Positions 32,047 to 43,800 of a stretch of 64,000 nucleotides of DNA are shown piece after piece. Each line of letters starts with the position of its first letter. The stretch's first letter is position 1. Below the pieces are notes generated by a model. It was not told the origin of the DNA. It was given only the letters and a program-made list of their open reading frames with translations, and did not search any database. Both the position numbers and the translations under genes were made by a program. The DNA is from Hydractinia symbiolongicarpus. Its lineage: Eukaryota; Cnidaria; Hydrozoa; Anthoathecata; Hydractiniidae. The DNA lies in assembly GCF_029227915.1 (NCBI RefSeq), contig NC_079882.1, positions 11,098,001 to 11,162,000 on the forward strand, given 5' to 3'.

Positions 32047-34252
32047 CCGTCCCAACTTATCCCCAGGCCTCCTTTGTTAGGTTCAGCTAAACCACAAAAA
32101 ATTATTGAAGGAAACGCAACGATCATCCATCAAGAAAAACAAGGATTTTCAAAACCAATTAAGTAAAATGCCAAGTCCATTTTACTTGTTGTGATTACAA
32201 AAAACCACATAAATCTACCATTTTGGAAAAGATTTTTTTAACTCATCTCTTTCTTTTTTGAATATAATTTTAATTCTCAGTTTTTACTCCATATATGGTT
32301 GTCATATGATCTATTTAAGTAAATGTGGACATGTAATATACCGAAAGTGCTGACGTTGCAGTTCAATTTCTCGAAGCGAAGAAACCGTAAGAGCGAAAGA
32401 AGGGAGCCCTTCATTCTCATCCCCAGAGCTCTTTGAGATTACAATCTCGAGGTTTTAATCTCAAAGAGCTCTGGGGACGAAAATGGGAGCCCTTGCGACG
32501 ATGTTAGTAGTAGTAGTCCAAAAATATACAAGATCAGAAGATATACCTCCTAAATTATGGGACACCCCAATTTGCGGACACCTCTAATAAAAGGAGAAAA
32601 ATATTTTAGACAATTGCTTATCTCCCAAAAAGTTTATTTTCTTAGTCGAGTTGATTGGTTTTTTATGCCTAGTGCAAAGTTTATCTCATAAGAAACTCTA
32701 ACCCACTTTCCAATTACCTTATATTGAGGAAGGAATTTGGTAATTGTAAAAACTGTGCCGACACTTTGGATATGTTCATTGGTAAATGTTTAACAATAAA
32801 ATTGATGCATCACAGAATAACAATGATGCTCGATAAGCTAGTCAATGTAGATGACACGAGTGTGGATGACTCCCTGATTCTTGATGACAACACAATGCGA
32901 TACTCTGTATACAGTATAGAAAAAAATATAGAAGGCCTTACACACAATCAAACAGAAAAGACGAACTCGCATCAGTGTTTTTTTTTTGAAAATATGTACT
33001 TGAAGTTATAACTTGGAAATATAATTTTACACTTTTTATAAACTCCTACGCAGGTCAAAAAAGTTGAAATTATTAAAAAACTGTTGACTTTCCATTTAGC
33101 GGGCATCTCTAATATTTAGCAGATTAATTTCTCCTCATCGATGGTATCCTAGGTGATAGCCTTTACACTACAAATTGCGTAGATTTGCGTGAGAGTAAGG
33201 CTAAAATACCGACGTTCAATTTACTAGCCATAATTCGTCACCACTCAAATTTGAGATATCAAAATATAAAAGAGAATAAACCTTTTTTTCCTACAATGTC
33301 CAACCGAGCCGTTATTATGGAGCAAGGCGCTACGCCACACAACCGACAACTTTTTGTTTTTAGCATTGTTTCTCCATACATCACTGATAAATATTGCTTA
33401 TCAAATCAACAAACTTAATCTTGAGTAACTTATTCTTAGGGTACGAGATTAGCTCTGAAATGTGTCCATAGTATCTGGTAAAAAAGCTTATCGAGGAATT
33501 TCCAAGAAAAGAAGGCTGTTAGTATGATAAGAAACAGAAATTAACTAATCATTTTTAAAGTAAAAAAATTATTTTGCTTGTCTTCGGTGTTCGCTTTAGA
33601 AAGATTTCATCTAACAAGCCCTGGTTACGAGAATGTTTTTAAACGATAATAAGGACTAGTTAGTAGGATGAATATGATATGTTGCCTAATTATTCCTGTT
33701 TTTTCTTTTTATTTTAGAGCGCGCGTAAAACCCCAAAACGCAAACCCCGCGTACGGGCTTGTAGGGTTGAGGTTGGACGAAGTCGGAACTCGAGGATAGA
33801 AATAAGTGGTAAAATCGGGTTGCGCGACATAATATGGCGGAGGGATCACGTCACGAGAATGAGAAGAGCAACAACCCATTTATTGTATCTTTTAGCTCGT
33901 AGCTAGCCATATGCTGATAATATATTTTCATAATACGTGGTTGTATTTTCCTTGTTTGTTTCTTTGATGATACTAAAAGGGTTTAGCTAAGTTTTTCTAA
34001 AGGAGTGTGATGAAGATGGGTTTTTAGCCTGTGAAGCTTCTCATATTCTCTTATCTTCTTCTAGCTATATACTTCTTATCCATGATTATTTTTTGTATTG
34101 TGTAACTAAGGTATAGATTAATTCCCGCGTGTCGTTATTTGTTTACTTTTTAGCAGTAAGCTCTTCGACTCTGGCATTTGGATAGTGAAGAGAGGTCTTG
34201 GCTGTAGATTTATTCTTCTCGTCAAACATCGTTCAAGGTTTTAAAACTATTA
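32047..34252. other. Intergenic region right of the giant element
   Basis: A plus-strand open piece at about 32067-32166 (PPLLGSAKPQKIIEGN) follows an acceptor-like CCCCAG, but no partner exon was found. A 95-codon open frame at 32724-33011 (CKNCADTLDMF, then VDDTSVDDSLILDDN) looks like a decayed transposon protein piece but is not recognised. A CpG-richer segment lies at about 33717-33870. No gene is called. Confidence 0.3.
32401..32492. repeat. 92-bp foldback palindrome
   Basis: Left arm AGGGAGCCCTTCATTCTCAT then CCCCAGAGCTCTTTGAGATTA. The right arm is its near-perfect complement. The loop is about 13 bp. It fits a tiny foldback MITE and is only about 360 bp outside the giant element. Confidence 0.75.
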
Positions 34253-35235
34253 TACATGGAATCACAGTCCCGATATTTACTTGCGCGCACATCTAAGTGA
34301 TTATGTTCTGCCCAATCTTAAAACGCTGCCCAATCTTTGGACATAAAATTGCCCAGTCTTAAGACTGGCCGTCCAGTCTTAAGATTGGGCAGGCCGTCAC
34401 AAGATTGGGCAAAAGACCATGTTAGGCCCATCCTTGGTGCCTTTTAGATTTTAAAGAAGGGATGTACCACACAAGCTCCGTTTTTTGCAAGTCTCAACAA
34501 ACATTCTCAGGCACATTAAAACATCATATTTTGGGTAATGGTGAATTGACCTGGTCAGTTTTTGGACACAGTAGAGTGAAAATCGTAGCTAGCTACCTAG
34601 GTAGCTGGTAGAGCATGTGTTATACATTTAGCATTTATATACATACAGCTTGTAGTAGTCGCTACATTTTAAAAATATAAGGTTTATATTTATGAAGAAT
34701 CAGAAAAATCGTATTCAACCATATTATTAGTTGGCTAGCTGTTAATTTCTTCGGATGAGATGTTTAGCCAGCTAGCGAGCTATAGCCAGCTAGCTAATAT
34801 CATAGTCTATAGAAGAAAAACCTTATAGACTATGCTAATATGGTTGAGAAGTTTTAATTTTTTATACATAAAATACATGGTATATATAAATTTTTGGCCT
34901 TTTGATTTTCCAAGAAAAGTTTCAATTTAAAGTTCCTATTAAAAGGTAAATTCTAAAAATTTTATTGTTTTGTTTGTCTTCCACAATTGTTCTAAGATTG
35001 GGCATGTACGTCCATAGATTGGGCAGTCCAGTTTTAAGACTGGCCACCCATTTGTCACTGTCGGAAGATTGGCCTGGCCAGTCTTAAGACGGAGCGTGTT
35101 CCAAGATTGGGCAGAACAATTACATAATACCCAATGTGCGCGCAGAAATGGAGGTAAAAATGTAAACAAACCAAGCAGACATGTTACCTCCATTTCTGCG
35201 CACACATGAAAAACACAGCACTATCATTGAGTGTA
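34253..35235 (+). mobile_element. DNA transposon family M2, copy B, with a different nested element
   Basis: Ends TACATGGAATCACAGTCCCG and ATCATTGAGTGTA correspond to copy A. The central inverted pair (GCGCAGAAATGGAGGTAA and TTACCTCCATTTCTGCGC) is intact. The 813-bp insertion at 34305-35117 is absent from copy A at the equivalent place. Confidence 0.6.
34305..35117 (+). mobile_element. Nested element with GTTCTGCCCAATCTT ends and repeated GATTGGGCA motifs
   Basis: 813 bp with inverted ends GTTCTGCCCAATCTT and AAGATTGGGCAGAAC. Within 130 bp of each end the motif CCCAATCTT, CCAGTCTTAAG or its complement recurs about five to seven times, in both orientations, giving several possible hairpins. 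The centre is AT-rich, with no transposase. Confidence 0.7.
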
Positions 35236-35589
35236 GATTGAATGCTTCTGATTTATTTGTTTTCATTTAAAGTCCTAAGAAATCCACTAAAAAAATACTT
35301 TGCTTCACCTAGCCTTGCCCATCTTTTCTGCCATAAAGATGCCAGTGCCGAAAGAGCATACCGCTATGTAAGCAACTAAATTCATCTATTGTGAAGTAAA
35401 TTTCTTACTTTTTTACTCCTGCTTCATGTAGTAGCCTAGCTAGCTGCTAGCTAGACTAAAACAGCTAACTACTAGCAGGGTATTACAGTACAATTAGTGG
35501 AAACCTGCTGTTAAATGCTAGCTGATGCTACAACAGTACAGACTAATCAATGTGTACAGACTAATTAATATAACAAGTTTGCTTGACTA

Positions 35590-36347
35590 CAGTACTGTGA
35601 AAAGGTTTGTTAACATCGTGTTCGTGTAACGAGCGTGGTGCACACAAACCACGATAAAATCGTGGTCTTTATGTATAACAAACATTCAAACATTTTATTG
35701 TGGCCACCACACCAATATTGTTATCTCCACGAGGGATCGTGTGTCCTACGATTATTTTCGCGAGCTCCACGATTTTTATAGCCATTATAATTTAATTTTT
35801 TTTCTATTTATAAAAGCATATTTGAGTTTTTTCTTGGTGTATACTTTTTCATCATGACGCGATTGTATTTTTATGAAATGTCATTTGTCTAGAAAAGTTA
35901 AATTTGCTGTGCCGTTAGAAACGCTTTTTTAGATTGCATTTTAAAAGTTTAAAAACGAAAAGCGGCGATAGAAATGTTTTTTTAGATCACATTTTAAAAG
36001 TTTATAAGAAAAAAGCAATGATAGAAATGTTTTTTTAGATCACAATTTTGATTCACGAACTATTAAAATCTGTTATGTAGCTAGCTTTATGACAACGAAT
36101 TAAAACAACAAGTGTTAATTTATATTTTTGCTGTCGGTTTTGATTTAATTGATAATGGTCTCTGTTGTTTTACAATAGAAGTTATCTAGCGTGGACGCCA
36201 TGGTGTAATGTTTAATTTTTGTTCGTGTAGTCCTCGAAACATGATTGTGTGGTCCGCGATTGTTAAAAAAATAGGCATTGTGGGCTATTCGTGCATAACA
36301 TGAAATAAACACGAACCACGATGTTAACAAACCTTTTTACAGTACTG
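35590..36347 (+). mobile_element. 758-bp transposon with TA duplication and CAGTACTGT ends
   Basis: Left end CAGTACTGTGAAAAGGTTTG then TTAACATCGTG. The right end is its complement with few differences. TA flanks both sides (35588-35589 and 36348-36349), as in Tc1/mariner/pogo-group non-autonomous elements. Subterminal CACGAT/ATCGTG motifs recur. A 60-bp tandem unit (GAAATGTTTTTTTAGATCAC) is repeated about 2.5 times at 35915-36055. Its right end is 384 bp from the V-ATPase E start codon. Confidence 0.75.
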
Positions 36348-36730
36348 TAGTTTATAGCTATAACTTTATACCACTTTAATAAAAACTTGAAAAATATTTC
36401 TATGCCTTTCTAATTTTAACTGCAAATTTCATCTCCATTTTAAATTTATTATAGGTTCAATCAAAATGGCATTTTCAATTGAAAAAGGCCACTTTTTAAA
36501 AAATAGCGAGCATTAAGGATTGTCAGTAATTCTTTTGTATAGTCAAATTTTTAATTAGCACTTCTGACTGTCATCCATATTAGGGGTTAGAATTAATGAA
36601 ATAATTTTGAGTTTCCTTAACTTACTTTAGTTTATGGGAGAATTGTGTTAATACTTTTAATTAAAGAAATTTTGCATATCTTTAGACACCAAATTCTCTA
36701 AACAAAAAAGTCACTTTTTAAATTGCAGCG

Positions 36731-39215
36731 ATGGTTCTCAGTGACGAAGATGTAAAAAAACAGGTACATAAATTTATGTCGAATTTTATAAATTACAAAA
36801 CACGGCAAGTTGTGTTTTCATTTTGAATGAATGTATAAATTTTTACCCCTAGATTGATCATATGATGGCATTTATCCATCAAGAAGCCAAGGAGAAGGCA
36901 GAAGAAATCGAAGCCAAGGTTAGCTATGGTTTTTCAATTTCCTTCTACAATACAATCCACTCTTTTTAAGTCATGCATATGTGTTAACAAAACAGGCAGG
37001 CAGATAGTAAATTTTTGCAGGCGTGAATGAAATTAAATTAAAAAAGCTTTTAAAACAGTAACTTTCAAGATGCTGTGTTATTACTGCTTTCTTGCTAGGC
37101 TGAGGAAGAGTTCAACATTGAAAAGGGAAGATTGGTGCAACAAGAACGATTAAAAGTGATGGGTTACTATGAGAAGAAAGAAAAGCAGATTGATCTGCAG
37201 CGAAAAATGTAAGTCCTTCTTTCCTACTAAATGTTTCAAAATAATAGAAATCTATTTCTTAAAAAAAATTTGTAGTGAGTAAATGTAAAAAAGTACTGAT
37301 TAAGTAATGGTTAATGACGTCATATATTTTTAGTCAAAGGTCTAACTTCTTAAATCAATCTCGTTTGCAAATTTTGAAGAATCAAGATGACCACATTCAG
37401 GTATTTATACTAACCTGTTTTTCTGAGAAACTCAAAGAAACCTCTCTTGCTTGTAGGGAAGCAGTTGTCATTTAAAAAGTGTTTGCATTTGATATTTTGC
37501 ATTGTCATTGTTTTAGAAAATTTTAGAAGAAGCTCGCCAAAAACTTGGAGAGGTTGCTAAAGATCAAGCTAAATACAAGCAGGTCCTCTGTGGCTTGTTG
37601 ACACAAGTTAGTATAAGCGTTTATAAATATATAACAGCATCAGCTTCTCACAGACTGACAATTGTAAATCTTTGACGCTAATTTTTTTAGTGCTTGTTTC
37701 AATTGCTCGAACCAACTGCTAAAATTCGTTGTCGAAAAGCTGATTTAGAGATGGTGAAGGTAAACTTTCTTCTGAGTTGACCAAGTATACTGAATGTTGT
37801 GGTCTAGAGCTATAGGAAAATATGCTCTTTTTTTGTAAATCGTTTTTTTTTCAGGAAATAAAGGATGCAAGCTTAAAGGACTACAAGGAAAAAACAAAGA
37901 ATGATTGTGATCTTCAGATTGACACCGATAACTACTTGAGTGAAGATAGGTAAGTGTAACCACCTCTGGAAAAGTCATACAGCCTCAATGACCCTGCTTG
38001 TCCACCTAAAAATTAATCAATTTGTTGAAAATTTTTAATATCCTGGTTGTTGTTGATTTCGGGTTTTATTAAAGATTGTGCTAAGTATAATGTTTGCAGC
38101 GTCATGGGACGCTCAACATGTCTTTGTGGAAATCTAAATTTCCTGAATTTTTCTGAAAGTTAAAGCATTTAATTTCTCCTTTAATCCTAAAATTTTGTAT
38201 AACTTCCTTTATTCGTCCATAATTAGTTTTATTGGAATGTTTTGTTCTATTGGACCTCTTTCCCTAAAATGTAAACTTTTTTTTGAATTTTTAAGATTCT
38301 ATTTAATTATTTCTATAAGTCCATTTGAGCAACAGTATTTTGGTGTTTTTAAACCGCCATAAATTCTACTTGATATTTGAAATAGCAAGGTGTGTCCCAG
38401 CCCTAAAATGTGCGAAAACATTTTTTTATTATATTATTCGTAGTCTGTATCCGAGCTAAAGAAGGTAGCTACAAGTATCGTTCAATTCCGTAAATTTTTC
38501 CATGGACTGACCACTAGTGCGTTTCTCATGTGTAACAAATGTTTTTGTTTGAAACTAAATTAAAAATGGAAAAAAAATCCAAAAATTTGGTCAGCAGTAA
38601 GATTCTTAATTAAGAATAGTACTGCTGACCAAGTTTTTGGTCTTTTTAGGACTGCTCATCTGGGAATAACTCATTAATGAGTTATTCCCAGATGAGCAGT
38701 CCTAAAAAGTTCTGAAAATGTTCTGAAATTCGAAACATTCAGCAACATTCGGATTAAAATCCAAAATCGTTGTTATTTTTGTTCAAAAATATTTTCTAAT
38801 AGTGGGGAACGCCTAATGGAATTTTTCAGTTGCTTCTTGTTTTTAAAGAATTTGAATCCCATGTTACTTTTTGTCGTTACTTTCTTTTTTTTCCGTAGCG
38901 CTGGTGGAATTGAATTGACTGCTAAAGGCGGACGTATCAAAGTGACAAATACGTTGGAGAGCAGATTGACTCTTCTCAGTCGCCAGGTTTGTAGCAATAT
39001 TTTTACCAACTTTGTTGCGGCGGGCGAATTCCTGTGAGCAAAACCTTTCCAGGGCGGACAAAATCTTTTGGTCGCGTGTCTGCCCGCTTTAACGATGTCC
39101 CATTGTATTTCACTTTTTTTGCGGGTTAACTACTATTTTATATTAATTTTAGATGCTGCCTGAAATTAGAGAGTCGTTGTTTGGAAAGAATCCCACCAGA
39201 AAATTTTTGGATTAA
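36731..39215 (+). CDS. ATP6V1E: V-type proton ATPase subunit E
   Basis: Nine coding exons: 36731-36763, 36853-36918, 37099-37208, 37334-37400, 37517-37606, 37691-37759, 37855-37949, 38899-38986 and 39153-39215. The total is 681 nt, 226 residues, the same as the human protein. All introns are GT-AG and all phases agree. The product begins [19 protein letters not shown], has [19 protein letters not shown] around residues 34-52, [10 protein letters not shown] near 112, and ends with [14 protein letters not shown] and RKFLD. Subunit E is a peripheral stalk of the cytosolic V1 sector, forming with subunit G a long coiled coil that braces the V-ATPase acidifying lysosomes, endosomes and secretory vesicles. 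The start sits just after a GCAG acceptor, so an upstream untranslated exon is likely. Nothing suggests decay. Confidence 0.97.
38588..38632. repeat. Imperfect 45-bp palindrome
   Basis: TTGGTCAGCAGT at the left pairs with ACTGCTGACCAA at the right, and the centre ATTCTTAATTAAGAAT is also self-complementary. It lies in the last-but-one intron of the V-ATPase E gene, 9 bp before a longer palindrome. Confidence 0.8.
38642..38709. repeat. Perfect 68-bp palindrome
   Basis: The left arm CTTTTTAGGACTGCTCATCT continues to AACTCATT. The right arm is its exact complement with no loop (34 + 34 bp). Same intron as the preceding palindrome. Confidence 0.9.
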
Positions 39216-39844
39216 AAAAAAGGAGAATTTGCACGAATTTTTAGTGGAATTTTTTTTATAAAAGAGAATTAATTTATTTTAATGAAGTTCAGTCTGTTTA
39301 ACAATACATAGCCAGAGATCGTTCGCTAGTGAACCTAAGCACAAATTTATATTTGCCTTGTTATTTCTTTCATCCACTGATTAACAAAGACGAAACATTG
39401 ATTTTTGTTCGGTATATACAATGTATTTATATAGCCACGTGATTTGAAATGAAACAAATATACGATTTAAAAAATGCCACTTCAATATTACATTTTATTG
39501 TTGTTGTTGCCCTATCGGCGCCCCATTCCTTCAGTTAAGCCTACAAACCTGTTTGATGCGGATCATACTTGTATAAGCATTTGAGGAAAGTGATATCTTA
39601 CGTCAACCTCGATCCCAGGGCTCATAGTGTTTTTAATATAATCTTATATCAAATAACGCTGCGGACCATACGATGAAGGTTCATCTTACGTACAAGATCG
39701 CATTCTCTTCAACTGAGAACTTATGTACAATGACTGGTGAATTTTTAGGAAGACAACCCAACCATAGATTAAAAAATACTCTGTGACTGTTGTACGCAGA
39801 AAAGAAGATAAATAAACAGGTACAATATTGTATTTACAAAGTAT

Positions 39845-40145
39845 ACTAGCTAATTACCTGTACGCTACAGACTAGAGTCTATACAAACATGGTGTATTAT
39901 TATATTTGTATAGTATATTCGCTAGTTAGCTGTACGCGATGCAGAAGAGAGGCTAAATAAACATGCTGTATTGTTATATTCACATAGTATATTCGCTAGT
40001 TAGCTGTACGCGACGCAGAAGAGAGGCTAAATAAACATGGTGTATTTTTATACTGATATAGTATATTCGCTAGTTAGCTGTACGCGACGCAGAAGAGAGG
40101 CTAAATAAACATGGTGCATTATTATATTGATATAGTATACTCGCT
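39845..40145 (+). repeat. 74-bp tandem repeat between convergent genes
   Basis: GCTAGTTAGCTGTACGCGA recurs at 39921, 39995 and 40069, each followed by GCAGAAGAGAGGCTAAATAA. A more diverged copy precedes and a partial copy follows. It lies between the ends of the V-ATPase E and sirtuin coding regions. Confidence 0.85.
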
Positions 40146-40882
40146 TCAATTGCACGCCTTCGAATTCAAAATGAGAGCATGCTGTGCAATAAATCAAATA
40201 ATTACAATGTATGTGATAATTAAAAAAATAAGTCCTCAGGCCGACCCTAAAAAAATAGAAAGATATCAGCCCTAAAAATTTTATCTGTAAAATCTGTAAT
40301 TTTTTTTATAAATAAACTTAGCAATATCCAAAATTCAACAAAAATAGCCTAATTCGCTATACTTTTCGTAAAATTTAGCTAAGAAGCATTAGGTCGTTAA
40401 AAAGTAAATTCTAGGAAAATTTAATGAGAATGAAAAATGTTCCCATAATCTGACGATTGAAGCTCAAAAAAGATTATTTTTCCTTGCAACTTTTGAAGAG
40501 CTTTTCTAACACATTTCATTTCTAGGAGTAGTGCTCACTTTGCGACAACTAAGAGATAATGAATGGTTCTGATTCCTGGAAGCGAACTTGGGTAGCAGTA
40601 TAACCTGAACACTGAGATTAAAAAGCTAATAAAAACAATCACGAAGTAAAACCATGGCACAACCGTAGCTGCAACAACATATTGATATTAAAGCTGACAT
40701 TGCACTTCTGCATGCTTCGATAGTGTCAAAATAGTTATTGTTTAGTAGTGGTTGTTCGTTTGCAGGCTTAAAAAAATTAAGTTCGTTGCAAAGTTGACAA
40801 AAAAATAGAAAAGAAGTCTATCACAACCCTTCAACATAAAAATGTAATTACAATATATTTATTTTATACACAATATAAATTA

Positions 40883-43800
40883 CTAGCTACTAATATTACG
40901 GTTAACTTCGTTTAAAAACTTTGTCTCTCCTTCCGTACTGCCATCAGTCATTTCAGATTTAACCGTGGTTGTTAGTTCATCATTTAGCTCGGCAACGTCG
41001 ATCTTATCCGAATCGCCCTCCTCCACATCGTTTTCATAATCACTGTCAAAATCATCGGCTGAATCAAATTCTGCGCCATAAAATATGTACCGGTTGGGTG
41101 GTACAGACAAATAATATACGTCTAAAATAATATAAAAAATTGACATAACGCGTTGAATAAGAGATATTTAGGGGTGACCACAAATTTAATTTCGGGGTAA
41201 AATTTTAAGAGGAAACACCAAAACACGTAACAAAGTCTTTTCTTTTTTTGAATGCTGTGGGGCAGGGTTTTTATTTTATTTATTATTACTACTACGAATA
41301 TTTATACAGGATATAGCCACATCAGTGTTGGTAATACTCTTATCAATGTGGGTCCTGTGCTCTGAATGTATACATTAGATACACACCAGCATTGCTGACC
41401 ATTAACCAGTAACTGTGGTAAAGACACTTGCCCACGGAGTAGAACAAACCACGGACCTTGTGATCACGAAGCGAAGCGTAAAAACAAAAAGTAGGTATTT
41501 GAAAAAAATAATGTCACAAAAAACAATTTTTTGGGTACAAATTTTAGGTTATTTAGGAGATTAAAGACGAGTGTTCATGTTTTCTGTCACCCTGCTTTTT
41601 CGGTAATACTTGAATTTCTCTATTTAATTGCAGGCAAGCAAGTTAGAGCAATGCTTTACGTATCTCTGGCGGTAATGTAACATAGTTGCATTCGGAGTGG
41701 AGGAAGAGCGAACCGTTAGGATGGAATCCCCAAGGACGTTAAACTTCCCGTTATTTACTTACTTGCTTATTCTATTAAATTTTACAACAATAAGCTTAAG
41801 CACAGCAAGATTTATTTAAAAACTAACCAAATATTTTTGAAAAGGATTAGGCCATATTCAAATTTAAATTAAAAAAATTCGAAAAGTTACTACCTTGCTT
41901 TGACTGCATCACATCATTCGGTTTTCTTTTCTTTGTGGCAGGCAGCTGGTCTCCACAGCCACATCTTCTCCTTATTTTGTCGTCATTTTTATCGCCAGCG
42001 CATGATTCACAATCCATCTCGAAACTTTCTACATCCTCGTTCGTACCCTCCTCCGTTGCATTGTTCAATTCTAAATTATTCGCAGTCTCCGCCTCAGTAA
42101 ACAGGTTCTTAATTTTTTCTTCATCTAAGGGTTTTGGTTGAAACAAACCAATCACATTTTGCCATTCGCCTCCCAATTGTTCACACAATTCGCAGATGAC
42201 GTCATCACAGTTACCGTAAAATTCGACATCAAACTGCAAGCTAATCGGTTCTCGGTTGATCAAAATCTGTGGTACGTCTGGTTTCACTAAACCTAAGAAA
42301 AAATTTGATTCGTTGTGGCTTCGCTGCTACTTTTAATCAGAGGTGTAAGAAGTGAAATAAGAATCGACTTACTTGGAATTAAAGCCACAGGTCTTACTTT
42401 TAATGAAGAACCTATCACAATTAACAAGTCAGCCTATAACAAAACGTTGCCCAAAATTAATAGCCATATTTATGCTGAGACTAACTTAGAAATCGGTTAA
42501 TTTTCACTGACTGACGCGTGTTTCTTGAAGTGAACAGCCTGGAAACTGTCTAAAAGTCTAAAATAAATTACTGGGGGGACGGGGTTTAGGTAAATGTATA
42601 TAATAAAAACTCGTGTTAAAGTTTACTTACTTTTTCTTTATCCTCTTGTATCCGCTCATGAAATGTCTGTGGTAAACTTTCTCCAAAAAATACAATATCT
42701 AGAAAATAGTAGAACAAATTATTAAAAACAAAAACGCTGGTGTTATAATTTCCCTACCACCTGAAAAACAAAACAAAATCTCTAAGAAAAAAATTTCTTA
42801 ACATTTAAGGATTAAAGAGTTTTTCTTCCTCCTAATTACTGCCAATAAGACAGTTAAACTTACTTTTTGCAGGAAGCACAATTTTAATAAAAAAAAGAAA
42901 AAAAAAAGAAAGGAAAAATGTACACATACAACAAAGATAACACAATTATCAATCTTGACACCAACTGGTTTCGCCCAAAAGCGTCAACCAAAGGGTCAAC
43001 CAGGCGGGGCACCTCTTTTGTCCTTAAATGCTTTTTCAATTACGTGTAATCTATTAGCATATATACAACAAGGAATAACTTGCATAAGAAGTGGAGTAGT
43101 CACACCCAAAGAAAAGACCAAGTTGGTCAATCCCCCTTGCTACGCTTCTTTCAGTATCCTTGGAGGATAAAGGGATCAAACTAAGTTTGAGGACTAAGGC
43201 AAAAAGTAGGGGTCGTTACACCTAAAGACAAGACTTGCAGGAACTTGTAAAAAGGGAAATTGTCCAGTCAAATCTAATAAAAATGTTTTTAAAAAAAGGA
43301 GGCCTTCTATCGAGAAGAAATTCATTGGAGTAAATACTGTAATTCAATTTATTGGAGTAACAATGAAATCAACCTTACCTGGTTTTAGAATATTTGATGT
43401 TTCTTCGCTTTTTACCTGACATTGGGTGCAGTATGGAATTCTCTAACAACAAATTAGGCAAGGAAAATATATGAAATACATATTCACTAATCTAACATAC
43501 ATATGATATGTCATTACGTAAAAAAATATAGCTATTACCTCCTCGAATATATCCTTTCTAATCTCATCAGAATTAACTTTGTGTTTACAATTAGTGCAGG
43601 TTGCAGTTGCGAAGGATCCTACAAAAAGATCTCAAATACATTATAGAAAAATCTTGCTAACAGGTAATGTACGTCCCGTAGAAATTTGAGGAAAAGATAA
43701 GTCAAAAGAGACTTAAAATTGTAGAATTAGACAGTTAAAAAGAAAAAGTCAGGCTTAAAACACACATACCATGGCATTGTACTACATTTTTTATGCCAGC

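Noticed and set aside
38773-39061. Minus- and plus-strand frames around the eighth V-ATPase exon
   Set aside because: They are shadows or read-through of exon 8 of subunit E, without splice support.
41900-42141. Two plus-strand frames of 66-68 codons
   Set aside because: They are antisense to the tenth sirtuin exon.
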